From Candidatus Angelobacter sp. Gp1-AA117 (lineage in GTDB: Bacteria; Acidobacteriota; Terriglobia; Terriglobales; Acidobacteriaceae), in assembly GCA_003223515.1 (NCBI GenBank), contig QHVI01000015.1, positions 1 through 64,000 of the forward strand: a DNA stretch of 64,000 bases. Reading direction: 5' to 3'. Below the pieces are notes generated by a model. The model saw only the letters and a list, made by a program, of their open reading frames with translations. It had not been told where the DNA came from and did not search any database. How positions within the stretch are numbered: the first letter of the stretch is position 1; every line of letters begins with the position of its first letter. Of the stretch, positions 41,123-48,968 are shown piece after piece. The position numbers and the translations under genes are program-made.

Positions 41123-41453
41123 CGTCGTTTCTCCACCTGGTTACGACTGTGAATTCTCTAGCTCGGGTGTCAACTGCAATCAAGATCGTGATGGGGTCTT
41201 CATCAACCGAATATCCATCAATCTCGTACTTGTATTGCCACTCTGTTTTGTTGAAGGAGTGACGTGCAATCGTCCATTCTCCCTCAAGCGCATGAATCAC
41301 ATCGTCCGTGCTCAAGCCCCGTTCTAAATGGTCAAAGAGAGCGTGAAATGACTCAGGGCTTTCGTAATCGGGATTCTTCTGTATCGCATCCAGAACAATT
41401 TCCCTTAACTGTTTGGCGGATAGGGGGTTGGGGATAAACCCTTCACTTGTCAT
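41112..41453 (-). CDS. Putative toxin, DUF4258-like
   Basis: The 113-aa protein has the pattern HLERGLSTDDVIHALE, then KYEIDGYSVDEDPITILIAV and EFTVVTRWR. This is like DUF4258 proteins, small RelE/BrnT-like beta-sheet proteins that occur as toxins with HTH antitoxins. It precedes and overlaps the HTH gene, the toxin-first order of MqsRA and HigBA. The family assignment is by pattern and is moderate. Carriage on a transposon fits an addiction module that stabilises the insertion. Confidence 0.6.
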   Translation of the reverse strand: MTSEGFIPNPLSAKQLREIVLDAIQKNPDYESPESFHALFDHLERGLSTDDVIHALEGEWTIARHSFNKTEWQYKYEIDGYSVDEDPITILIAVDTRAREFTVVTRWRNDDDN

Positions 41454-41477
41454 ACACTAGTGTTTTCTTGATTTAAT

Positions 41478-41495
41478 GTCAAGATTTTTCTTGAC
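41478..41495. promoter_or_regulatory. Palindromic operator upstream of the toxin-antitoxin pair
   Basis: GTCAAGATTTTTCTTGAC is a perfect palindrome with 7-bp arms and a 4-base centre, 25 bp upstream of the toxin start. A related half TCTTGA lies at 41465-41470. It is the likely binding site of the HTH antitoxin. Confidence 0.7.
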
Positions 41496-41546
41496 TGGTT
41501 CGTTAATTGACTGATTACGGAAGTGTTTCAGCGATATGATGGGAGC

Positions 41547-41729
41547 ATGAAGTCTAATCCCAAGACATCGGACGAATACACGGCTTTTGAGAACCTGTTG
41601 CGTCAAGTCGTGAGTGTTCCTCATTCTGAGATCAAAGCAAAATTGGAAGCGGAGCGGGCTGCAAAGAAGAGGAAAAAACGGGCTAAGACTTCACCCGTTT
41701 CCCGCGCTTCAAACGACCATGAAGATTAG
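41547..41729 (+). CDS. Small basic-tailed protein (60 aa), transposon passenger
   Basis: The protein starts MKSNPKTSDEYTAFENLLRQ at ATG 41547, after GGGAG. It has a helix (SVPHSEIKAKLEAERAAKKR) and a basic tail. The pattern VPHSEIKAKLEAER recurs in small uncharacterised proteins in many genomes; I know no function. It converges on the transposase gene and their ends overlap by four bases. Confidence 0.6.
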   Translation: MKSNPKTSDEYTAFENLLRQVVSVPHSEIKAKLEAERAAKKRKKRAKTSPVSRASNDHED

Positions 41730-42709
41730 AATGCTTCTGCCGTTTCTCCCACCTTGCCAGTCGGTTCCTTATAGGTTAACCGCCGACCAGCAACTTTCGA
41801 GAGAACCATCATAAACCTGTCACCGTCATCAACAGGGTTGTCTTTTGTGCCGCGATTATTGAAGCGGAATTCCTGTTCATCCAAGTAGCGGAACAGGTGG
41901 AAAGGTTCAACAGAAACATACGTTCCATTGATGCCACGCTTGAACAAGCACCAGAAATTTTCCAAACCGTTTGTGTGGACTCTGCCGCGCACGTACTCTA
42001 CTGCGTGATCTACCACCTGATGAGCGTAATCAGATTCCAGACCGTTGTAAGAGAGAAGTGCGTCACTGTAAAGAGCGGAACCAGCTTGGACAGTGGCCTT
42101 TACTTCCGCCTGAAGAGTTTTCTTTTTGCGGTTCGTTACAACCGTTGTACGCACTGTGCTGTGAGTCCCTCTGCTCTTGTCGCCCCGTTGCAGGATTCCC
42201 ATTACAGCGGTTTTGTCGGTCGGGCCGGAACCAGTAATACGGCGTTTCTTAACATCCATGTGCATGTTCCGCGCCTTACCGCCGATGAAAGTTTCGTCTG
42301 CTTCGCACTCACCACCAAATTTCATAATGGAGCCGTTCTGCATTGCGAGTCTGATTCTGTGCATCATGAACCATGCGGATTTCTGAGTGATGCCGATAGC
42401 GCGGTGAATCTCCCAAGAGCTAGAGCCGTTCTTGCAGTTCGCGATCATCCACATGGCAAGCATCCACTTCTCAAGAGGCAATGGCGAGTCTTCAAAGATC
42501 GTGCCGACCTTTACGGAGAACTGCTTGCCACATTCCCCGTTCTTGCATTTCCAGCGTTTCTGTGTGGCGAGATAGTAATGCTCTTTACCGCCACAGTTCG
42601 GGCAAACCGGGATTCCGTCCGGCCATTTAACAGCGGCAACGGTGTCAATGCAGGTTTGCTCATTGCTAAAATGCTTGATTGCGGTCTGGAGAGTTTTGGG
42701 CTTGCTCAT
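41726..42709 (-). CDS. IS1595-family (ISXO2-like) transposase
   Basis: The 327-aa protein has an N-terminal zinc ribbon (CPNCGG at about 36-41, then CKNGEC) and the ISXO2 catalytic domain: ECEADETFIGGK (first Asp), SALYSDALLSY (second Asp) and VHTNGLENFWCLFKRGI (late catalytic region). Length is normal and there is no frameshift, so it should be active. It lies 27 bp inside the right end of the element. IS1595 transposases use DDE-type cut-and-paste chemistry and make 8-bp duplications, as seen here. Confidence 0.95.
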   Translation of the reverse strand: MSKPKTLQTAIKHFSNEQTCIDTVAAVKWPDGIPVCPNCGGKEHYYLATQKRWKCKNGECGKQFSVKVGTIFEDSPLPLEKWMLAMWMIANCKNGSSSWEIHRAIGITQKSAWFMMHRIRLAMQNGSIMKFGGECEADETFIGGKARNMHMDVKKRRITGSGPTDKTAVMGILQRGDKSRGTHSTVRTTVVTNRKKKTLQAEVKATVQAGSALYSDALLSYNGLESDYAHQVVDHAVEYVRGRVHTNGLENFWCLFKRGINGTYVSVEPFHLFRYLDEQEFRFNNRGTKDNPVDDGDRFMMVLSKVAGRRLTYKEPTGKVGETAEAF

Positions 42710-42736
42710 GACTAATCCAGAGTACCCGAAACGAGT

Positions 42737-42760
42737 TGGTTAGTCAAGTATATTATTACC
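42737..42760 (-). repeat. Right terminal inverted repeat of the transposon
   Basis: On the minus strand it begins GGTAATAATATACTTG and ends CTAACCA; the only difference from the left end is A instead of C at position 17. It lies 27 bp upstream of the transposase start. Confidence 0.92.
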
Positions 42761-42829
42761 CTCGATTTCGATCCATCATGGATCGTTGCAAGCAGAAGAC
42801 TTTTCATACGCAACAATTTGCATTTTGCG

Positions 42830-43786
42830 TCAGGCATTTCCAAGCACCCATCCAGCCAGGAACACAAGAATGCCTCCCAAGATCACCTGTAGTGTGGCGG
42901 AAATCCACGTAGATTCCATGTAACGATGGCGGATCCAGGAGATGGCCAGCAATTCAGCGATGACAACTGCAACCGCGATGGAGAACGCAAGGTGGAAATT
43001 CGGAAGAAGGAAGGGAATGGTGTGCCCCACGCCGCCGAGAGCAGTCATAAGCCCGCAGACCACGCCGCGTACCCAGGGATGTCCGCGGCCGGTGAGGCTG
43101 CCATCGTCGGAGAGCGCTTCTGCGAATCCCATGCTGATGCCCGCGCCAACGGAGGCCGCGAATCCGACTACGAGGGCGGTATGAGTGTTCTGCGTAGCGA
43201 ATGCCGCAGCGAAAACCGGCGCCAGCGTAGAAACAGATCCATCCATGAGGCCGGCCAGACCGGGCTGAACAATCTGCAGGACGAACAGCTTGCGATTGGC
43301 CTCCTCCTCCTGCGCTACTGCGTGTTCAGGAAGCTTGTCTTGTTCCAGTTCCTCGGCGCGATATTGATGCGTGCGCTCTTCCTGGGCCAGATCATAGAGC
43401 AGTTGCCGAACGCCGGCGTCCTGCATGCGAGCTGCAGAGCGCTCATAAAAACGCCGGGTCTCCGCCTCCATGGTGGCAGCTTCGTTGCGGATCTTCTCCA
43501 GGCGGAAAGGGTGAACCAGCCAGATGGGACGGCGGTGAACAAATCCTTTTACGTCCTGCCGCCGAATCAGCGGGATGTGATCGCCGAATTTGCTGCGGTA
43601 TAGCTCCAGCAGACGGTTGCGATGGGTGACCTCTTCCTGGCGCATACCCTCGAACAGCGCTGCGGAAGCTGGAAAATCCTGCCTTAGTCCTTCGGCAAAG
43701 GCGGAATAAATACGTTCATCCTCTTCTTCCAGCGACATGGCAAGAGCAAGTATTTCGCGTTCGGAGAGACTCTCAAAGCTTCGCAT
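42830..43786 (-). CDS. mbfA: Membrane-bound ferritin-like iron exporter (MbfA, Er-VIT1 fusion)
   Basis: The 318-aa protein joins a rubrerythrin-like four-helix domain (residues ~1-160) to a VIT1-type membrane domain (~165-318). The ferritin-like domain has iron ligands in LEEEDERIYSAF, RQEEVTHRNR, EAETRRFYER and AQEERTHQYR (EExxH). The membrane domain starts LAGLMDGSVSTLAPVFAAAF, with about five helices. Known MbfA proteins export iron across the inner membrane and protect against peroxide. The adjacent upstream gene encodes an OxyR-type regulator on the same strand, which fits that role. Confidence 0.9.
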   Translation of the reverse strand: MRSFESLSEREILALAMSLEEEDERIYSAFAEGLRQDFPASAALFEGMRQEEVTHRNRLLELYRSKFGDHIPLIRRQDVKGFVHRRPIWLVHPFRLEKIRNEAATMEAETRRFYERSAARMQDAGVRQLLYDLAQEERTHQYRAEELEQDKLPEHAVAQEEEANRKLFVLQIVQPGLAGLMDGSVSTLAPVFAAAFATQNTHTALVVGFAASVGAGISMGFAEALSDDGSLTGRGHPWVRGVVCGLMTALGGVGHTIPFLLPNFHLAFSIAVAVVIAELLAISWIRHRYMESTWISATLQVILGGILVFLAGWVLGNA

Positions 43787-43940
43787 AAGTTTGATTCAGC
43801 GCGTTCCGCCGACCCCAAATTGTAATTGATCCCTGGAATTGATTTGGTAGTTGGATAAATGAGTCCTGTGCCTCAAGTCCCATTACTCATTTACCAATTA
43901 CCCATGTCCCTAATTCGTTCAGTGCTGAGCGCTTCTTTTA

Positions 43941-44831
43941 TTAATCCGGAATTTTCGCCTCACTCTGCGAACGCATGTGCTCCAGGAAAGTCTGCTGCAC
44001 CCGGCTGAGAAATCTTCCTTTCAGGGTCACAACGCCCACCGTGCGTAGGGCATTCTCGTCGGCAATCAGCACAAAGCTGCAATCGGAACGGCGCTCCACC
44101 GCCATTTCCGGAATGATTGAAATTCCCATTCCTGCTCCTACCATGCCAAGAATGCTGCTGAATTGTCCGGTTTCAAAGACAATGCGCGGTGAAAGGCGGG
44201 CCCGTTTGCACATTTCCATGGCCGTCTCGCGGAAGCAGTGATCGTCACGCAGAAGAAGAAAGGGATCTTCGCGCAGTTCCTCAAGCAGTACATTGCGCCT
44301 TTTCGCAAGCCGGTGGTCTTTGGGCAGAATGGCGAATAACCGCTCGCTGCACAAAGGAAAGAATTTCAGGTCGTTGGCGCGGGTGGGATGGGCCATGAGG
44401 GCGAGATCGACGAGGCTGGCGCGCAAACGGTCCATGAGGCGCGCGGTCACGTCTTCCACAACGGTAATGGAAGCCTGCGGAAACTTGGCGGAAAAAGACG
44501 CGATCTGCGCAGGCAGGAAATACGGTGCAACAGTCGGAATCGCGCCGATGCAAACCGGGCCGGAGAGTGTGGACTGGCTGGCGGCTGCTTCATCCCGGGC
44601 AGCTTTGAGTTCGTTCAGAATGGCCCGGGCCCGCGGCAGGAACACTTTTCCCATGGAGGTAAGCCGCACAGTCCGGCCCAGGCGGTCAAACAGGCGGCCA
44701 CCAAGCTCTTTTTCCAGCTTCATGATCTGCTGGGAGAGCGACGGCTGGGCAACCTTCTCCCGCTCGGCCGCACGTGTGAAGCTGGCAGTCTCCGCTACGG
44801 CGCAAAAATAGCGCAACTGGTGGACTTCCAT
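43941..44831 (-). CDS. oxyR: OxyR-type peroxide-sensing LysR regulator
   Basis: The 296-aa protein has an N-terminal LysR HTH (VAETASFTRAAEREKVAQPS) and the LysR substrate domain. In DDHCFRETAMEMCKRA the cysteines are residues 199 and 208, exactly the redox pair positions of E. coli OxyR, so a peroxide-sensing disulfide is likely. It is followed on the same strand by the mbfA-like gene and is divergent from hfq. An ATAG-N7-CTAT half operator overlaps its start codon. No catalase gene is in the window. Confidence 0.88.
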   Translation of the reverse strand: MEVHQLRYFCAVAETASFTRAAEREKVAQPSLSQQIMKLEKELGGRLFDRLGRTVRLTSMGKVFLPRARAILNELKAARDEAAASQSTLSGPVCIGAIPTVAPYFLPAQIASFSAKFPQASITVVEDVTARLMDRLRASLVDLALMAHPTRANDLKFFPLCSERLFAILPKDHRLAKRRNVLLEELREDPFLLLRDDHCFRETAMEMCKRARLSPRIVFETGQFSSILGMVGAGMGISIIPEMAVERRSDCSFVLIADENALRTVGVVTLKGRFLSRVQQTFLEHMRSQSEAKIPD

Positions 44832-44844
44832 AGCTAACGCCTAT
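44830..44844. promoter_or_regulatory. OxyR-like half operator at the oxyR start
   Basis: ATAGCTAACGCCTAT has the ATAG-N7-CTAT spacing of one OxyR dimer site. The neighbouring second half-site is poor. It lies across the oxyR start codon in the oxyR-hfq divergent region, suggesting autorepression. Confidence 0.4.
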
Positions 44845-44959
44845 TGCAAGCAGTCCCATTATATATTGGACATATAGGCGGCATGGGACTATTTTGGGGC
44901 CATTCGCCAGATACGAACCGGTGGGGGCCGGTGACTCTGGCTTGCCGCTCCGTAAAGCC

Positions 44960-45229
44960 ATGTCCGTCATCAATATCCAAGATTCGTTTTTGACCGCTGC
45001 CTTACAGGGCAACAAGCACGTCACCGTGTATCTGCTGTGTGGTGTGAAGCTTTCCGGCAAGGTACAAAGCTTTGACAAGTACTCGCTCGTACTGGAGACC
45101 AGTACGCTGGAGCATCTTGTATATAAGCATTCGATCTCTGCGGTGCTGATTTGCCGCAATCGGAAATGCACGGAATGCTTCCCGGTGCGGAGTGAAACAC
45201 TGGCCCCGGCGCTTGAGTCGGCCAACTAG
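44960..45229 (+). CDS. hfq: RNA chaperone Hfq with cysteine-bearing C-terminal tail
   Basis: The 89-aa protein begins MSVINIQDSFLTAALQGNKH. The Sm1 motif is VTVYLLCGVKLSGKVQSFDK and Sm2 is LEHLVYKHSISAVL, with the YKH of the proximal RNA-binding face intact. It should form hexamers and help small RNAs pair with mRNAs. I use ATG 44960 because earlier in-frame codons encode nothing Hfq-like. The tail after Sm2 is unusual: CRNRKCTEC, three Cys spaced like a small metal or redox site. The gene is alone on the plus strand, divergent from oxyR. Confidence 0.9.
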   Translation: MSVINIQDSFLTAALQGNKHVTVYLLCGVKLSGKVQSFDKYSLVLETSTLEHLVYKHSISAVLICRNRKCTECFPVRSETLAPALESAN

Positions 45230-45575
45230 GCTTCACCCGGCTTTCTTTCGCATTGGCCGGCAGCCTGCCTACCCTGAAGATTTCCCATAGGTGTATCAAG
45301 TTGATTCCCCAAGAGGCACAGTTTGTTCGCCTCGTGGACAAACGTGCATCGTTCAGTTTTGCGCTCTGATTACCTTCGATATGCCTGCGGAACGGCCCGT
45401 TTACAGGCTTTTCTAAACTCCTGAGTTTGCTGCCTGTTGCATGAGCCTGCCTGAATGTAAAAAGAACATCCATTTCTGTAAAAAACGTGAAACGGTAGCG
45501 GGGATGTCAGCACTACCTCAATGAAGGCAGAGATTTTGCTGAAAGCAAAGACGGATTGAAGCTGAATACCCGAAT
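45230..45575. other. Intergenic region without recognised features
   Basis: No gene, strong hairpin terminator or known riboswitch pattern is visible in these 346 bp. Overlapping minus-strand ORFs lack protein features. Confidence 0.4.
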
Positions 45576-46595
45576 ATGGACGATATAGATCTCAAGTCGG
45601 TAAGCACAATGAACCAGTACGGCGCGTGCAGTATTGAGCCTGTCCAGCCGCGCACGAATCCGGAAGCAGTAAGGGCGGGCATCTCGTATGTGCTTTCCAT
45701 GTGGCAGGACGCTCATTGGGCTGACTTTAATCTTCCTTCCGGAGAATCGGACGTATGGGTTACAGCCTACGTGGCAGCCCGGATGGGTGAGCTTCCCTCT
45801 GAGTATCTTCCCTTTGGAGCGCGCCAGAAAATAGAAAGTTCTCTCGACTGGCTTTTGCAGAATCGCAGCAGCAATGGCGCGTGGGGATTTACCTCAAAAT
45901 CGCCTTCTGATGCCGAGGCGACCGCCTGGGCCATGCTGGCGTTAAGCCGCCACAGGCGCGCTGTGCCGGTCGAGGCGTATGACTTTATCCACCACTGTCG
46001 CCGTCCCGATGGTGGGGTTGCCGTTTTTCCGGGCGGTGGTCTGCAGGTTAACAGGTATAAGTTCAGCGCTCCCGATGTGACTGCGGTGGCTATGAATGCC
46101 ATCGGCGGGCCGGATGCGGCGGCTGTAAACTTTCTCGCGAATTGCTGGCTGCAGACCAGCAAACCATTGCCGCCCTCGCGTCTGATCTCAAGGTTCTATA
46201 CATGTTCCGCAGTGCTGGACTGGGATGCCGGGAAAGTTTCCTGGTCGCTCCTGAACAAGCTGTCCGAATTAATGTCGTTTTACGATGCAGAGAGCGCCTT
46301 TGAACAGGCTCTGCTGCTTCGCTGCCTGAGCCAGTTACGAATCCAGAAAGCATGGCCGATGGCCGCCGGCCTGCGCCGCATTCAGGATGCCGATGGCGGA
46401 TGGCCTGCTTCAGCCATGGTGCTGACCGAGTCCAGCATGATCTCTGAAGGCCAGATTGTACCGGCACTGGATCATAAGAGAATTCTTACAACAATCACAT
46501 CTGTATCGGCCCTGGTTCATGTAAGTACGCAACAGGGACTGTATTTCGGATCAGATCGTCCAGTGCCACAGAGATTAACCTTAGAAAAGTTTTAG
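45576..46595 (+). CDS. Terpene-cyclase-like (alpha/alpha-toroid) repeat protein
   Basis: The 339-aa soluble protein has repeats resembling squalene-hopene cyclase and prenyltransferase QW motifs: SDVWVTAYVAARMGEL, SNGAWGFTSKSPSDAEATAW, then DGGVAVFPGG and DADGGWPASAMVL. The length is about half a triterpene cyclase and no DxDD acid motif is seen, so it is probably not an active cyclase of that type. The start is uncertain: ATG 45576 lacks a ribosome-binding site and ATG 45609 is an alternative. It is followed 23 bp later by an ECF sigma factor gene, so it may belong to the sigma/anti-sigma/CHAT operon. Confidence 0.6.
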   Translation: MDDIDLKSVSTMNQYGACSIEPVQPRTNPEAVRAGISYVLSMWQDAHWADFNLPSGESDVWVTAYVAARMGELPSEYLPFGARQKIESSLDWLLQNRSSNGAWGFTSKSPSDAEATAWAMLALSRHRRAVPVEAYDFIHHCRRPDGGVAVFPGGGLQVNRYKFSAPDVTAVAMNAIGGPDAAAVNFLANCWLQTSKPLPPSRLISRFYTCSAVLDWDAGKVSWSLLNKLSELMSFYDAESAFEQALLLRCLSQLRIQKAWPMAAGLRRIQDADGGWPASAMVLTESSMISEGQIVPALDHKRILTTITSVSALVHVSTQQGLYFGSDRPVPQRLTLEKF

Positions 46596-46618
46596 GTCAT
46601 TTAACGGAGCGTGGAGTT

Positions 46619-47350
46619 TTGAAGACGCCGAAGGTAGCTACGGGAGGAATCCAGCAGGTAAAGGTTACTGTTTTTGATGCCCACCGCTATCCTGCAAAGA
46701 AGAGAAAACCACAGAGACATGCGAATGCTGAAGTATACTTATCGCCAATTACCGTGGAATTCTTTTCATTTGATGAGGCTTATCTTCGACGTCTTGAGCA
46801 GAGGGATCCTGGGACGGAAGAACATTTCGTCCAGTATTTCACTGCTATTCTGGTTTCCAAGTTACGGACCAGATCACTCAGTACTCAGGACGTCGATGAA
46901 CTGAAGCAGGAGACATTCTCACGCGTGGTGAGGGCCATCACTCAACGTGAGGTGCACGAGCCACAGCGGTTTGGCGCATTTGTTGCCGCCGTGTGTCATA
47001 ACGTCCTGCTCGAGTTTTACCGTTCACGCCGCCGCGATCAGCATATGGATGTGGATGAAGTCGAAGTGCCGGATGGGGAAACCAATCTGGAAAGCGACAT
47101 CATCCGCAAAGAGCAGCAACGTGAGGTGCGCGCGATATTGGCCAGGATGCCAGCCAAAGACCAGGCCATTCTTCGCGCTCTTTACATTGACGAAATCGAC
47201 AAGGAAGAAATCTGCCAGAGATTCAAAGTCAAACGCGATTACTTCCGCGTGAAGCTGCATCGCGCGCTGAAAAATTTCAGGGCCCTCTATCCTCCGGGTC
47301 CAAAGCCGCCTTCAGGCAATGGTCGCGCCCGCAGAAAAGGGGCCAGCTAA
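46619..47350 (+). CDS. ECF-type RNA polymerase sigma factor
   Basis: The 243-aa protein has region 2 (LEQRDPGTEEHFVQYF, LSTQDVDELKQETFSRV) and region 4 (MPAKDQAILRALYIDEIDKE, then ICQRFKVKRDYFRVKLHRAL). An N-terminal basic extension of about 50 residues precedes region 2. The start is TTG 46619 with GGAG nine bases upstream. The next gene encodes a zinc-finger anti-sigma-like membrane protein 16 bp downstream, so the pair should form a sigma/anti-sigma switch controlling the CHAT lipoprotein cluster. Confidence 0.87.
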   Translation: MKTPKVATGGIQQVKVTVFDAHRYPAKKRKPQRHANAEVYLSPITVEFFSFDEAYLRRLEQRDPGTEEHFVQYFTAILVSKLRTRSLSTQDVDELKQETFSRVVRAITQREVHEPQRFGAFVAAVCHNVLLEFYRSRRRDQHMDVDEVEVPDGETNLESDIIRKEQQREVRAILARMPAKDQAILRALYIDEIDKEEICQRFKVKRDYFRVKLHRALKNFRALYPPGPKPPSGNGRARRKGAS

Positions 47351-47366
47351 TCATCAGGTGAAAAGT

Positions 47367-48077
47367 ATGAACCACAAACACGCAATTAAAATCCATGCCG
47401 CCGCCGCTTACACGCTCGGAGAATTGAAAGGCGCAGAGCGGAACGCCTTTGAAGCGCACATGCTCAATTGTTCCGAATGCACAGAGGAGGCTACTCGCGC
47501 GGCACAGCTTTATGAAGATACCTGGCAAGTTTTACGTGACGACCACACAGTAGGCGCTGGTTACGTGCCAGTCAGTTTTTGGCAAAAGGCCTGGGAATCG
47601 GTGTGCCAGCCAGTACCTGCTGCTGCTTTTGCTCTCATTCTTCTATGTACTGGTTTTTCCGGCTACCAGGCTAAACGCATTAATGAACTCAGGGAGATTC
47701 CTGTTGGGCAACTTCTTACAAAACATGTTGTGTTACAGGGAATCGGGGTAGCACACGGTTCAGCGGAACCGGACCAGGGAGTGGTGGTAAATATCCATAA
47801 GGGCCAGTCGACCTTTGGGATACGATTTGATATTCCTTACAATCCTTCCGGAGAATCATTCAGCTTCTATGAAATCAAGGTTTTGACGGAATCAGGGACA
47901 CAGAGACTTTCTCTTAATGCATCCAGGCAGGACGCCGAAAATCCAGTAGATATACTGCTCTCCACAAGAGGGTTTTCTCCAGGTAAGTATTTTGTACTGG
48001 TTCAGGGAGTCACTGCAGAGAATGAGAAAAAAGGAGAACCGGTCAAATTTCCGTTTGAACTAAAGTTCCAGGATTGA
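47367..48077 (+). CDS. Membrane-anchored zinc-finger anti-sigma factor-like protein
   Basis: The 236-aa protein has an N-terminal zinc-finger anti-sigma motif (HAAAAYTLGELKGAERNAFE, then AHMLNCSECTEE; His plus CxxC). One membrane helix follows (VPAAAFALILLCTGFSGY), then a beta-rich extracytoplasmic domain of ~130 residues. It should hold the upstream ECF sigma factor at the membrane. ATG 47367 is chosen (AGGTG upstream) over a longer start at 47319, which would overlap the sigma gene. Confidence 0.82.
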   Translation: MNHKHAIKIHAAAAYTLGELKGAERNAFEAHMLNCSECTEEATRAAQLYEDTWQVLRDDHTVGAGYVPVSFWQKAWESVCQPVPAAAFALILLCTGFSGYQAKRINELREIPVGQLLTKHVVLQGIGVAHGSAEPDQGVVVNIHKGQSTFGIRFDIPYNPSGESFSFYEIKVLTESGTQRLSLNASRQDAENPVDILLSTRGFSPGKYFVLVQGVTAENEKKGEPVKFPFELKFQD

Positions 48078-48113
48078 TAGTAAGTTCCAGGCAATCCCGA
48101 CAAGGAGAAGGGA

Positions 48114-48968
48114 ATGTACTTCTATCATGGTCACGCCAGTGCGTTGGGCGGAACCCTCGTTCGCCCATTTCAAAAAACAATGGAACCGCAGGCGGCCGTT
48201 TCCCTCCCGATCACAGGAGGGTCCGGCGTATCCCGCGTCGAAAACTACTCTTTTGAAGGCCTGATTTCTTTCAAGATGGCCCAGGCAGATGTTGGTGGGG
48301 GAATTGAGAAAGAAAAGGGCGACCACGTGCATTCCACCAGGATCTCTGTCGTAATTGAGGGCCTGAATATCTTAAATATGGTAACGGCCGACAGGATTGT
48401 GGCGCGCCTGGCCTGCGAACACGATACGAATATTCCGGGCACGCCTATTACCGAAACTGAGCCGAATATCATTACTACCGGCAGCCATTTTGATGGCCTC
48501 AAGATTGCCGGCCATGCAGTTGATGTTATAACCGATCATCAGACATTTTGTGATTTTGATACTTATGGCAAATGCCAAACTGCGTTTGGTGACGTCAAGG
48601 GCCGGAAGCGCCTGCTGGACAGCCTGATCGGCAGTCAACTAAAAGCCAAGGGAATGGAGCCGACTCCACAGTCCCCCCAGCACCTGAAGGACGTACACCA
48701 GGGCTTCATAGACCAAAGTGCAAGTAAAGATCTCAGGCGAACCATGATATGTTCTTTCGTCACAGACATTAAAGGACTGGATGGGCCGGAGATCAAATCG
48801 TGTGGACCAATCGTAGTGATTCCTCAATTTGGGACACTTTATCTGGGCGAACTCATGATCACTCATGGGATGCGCCGGGTCACCATGTTGAGGGTAGAGT
48901 TGGGTTCGCCCGATGGTGGCAGCTTTGGCGCCGGAACCGGCACCGGCAACGGCACCGGCTATCCATAA
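48114..48968 (+). CDS. Unrecognised protein of the ECF/CHAT operon
   Basis: The 284-aa protein follows a very good ribosome-binding site (GGAGAAGGGA). It begins MYFYHGHASALGGTLVRPF and has no signal peptide. The body is beta-rich with acidic loops (DVGGGIEKEKGDHVHSTRIS), and it ends in a Gly/Thr-rich tail (SFGAGTGTGNGTGYP). I recognise no family. It lies between the anti-sigma and CHAT genes, and its last 169 bp overlap the start of the CHAT gene in another frame. It may be a partner or substrate of the CHAT protease. Confidence 0.6.
   Translation: MYFYHGHASALGGTLVRPFQKTMEPQAAVSLPITGGSGVSRVENYSFEGLISFKMAQADVGGGIEKEKGDHVHSTRISVVIEGLNILNMVTADRIVARLACEHDTNIPGTPITETEPNIITTGSHFDGLKIAGHAVDVITDHQTFCDFDTYGKCQTAFGDVKGRKRLLDSLIGSQLKAKGMEPTPQSPQHLKDVHQGFIDQSASKDLRRTMICSFVTDIKGLDGPEIKSCGPIVVIPQFGTLYLGELMITHGMRRVTMLRVELGSPDGGSFGAGTGTGNGTGYP

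Larger units (their letters stand above)
38392..42760. mobile_element. IS1595-family transposon with passenger genes (4369 bp)
   Basis: The ends are 24-bp inverted repeats with one mismatch: the left (38392-38415) begins GGTAATAATATACTTG, and the right (42737-42760) is its reverse complement. Both sides are bounded by CTCGATTT. Inside are an IS1595 transposase gene (41726-42709) and seven other genes: two small proteins, a secreted protein, a HEPN-like protein, a toxin-antitoxin pair and a 60-aa protein. Base composition is visibly AT-richer than the flanks. The intact TIRs, duplication and full-length transposase suggest recent, possibly still active, insertion. The element sits between the lactate permease and mbfA-like genes. 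Confidence 0.9.

Noticed and set aside
41456-41500. Left end of a minimal IS1595 element next to the TA operon
   Set aside because: CTTGACT matches here are only 7 bp; the true left end with 23 of 24 matches and a target duplication is at 38392.
45230-45575. Cyclic-di-GMP riboswitch upstream of the cyclase-like gene
   Set aside because: I could not identify the conserved core or tetraloop receptor, so no riboswitch is claimed.
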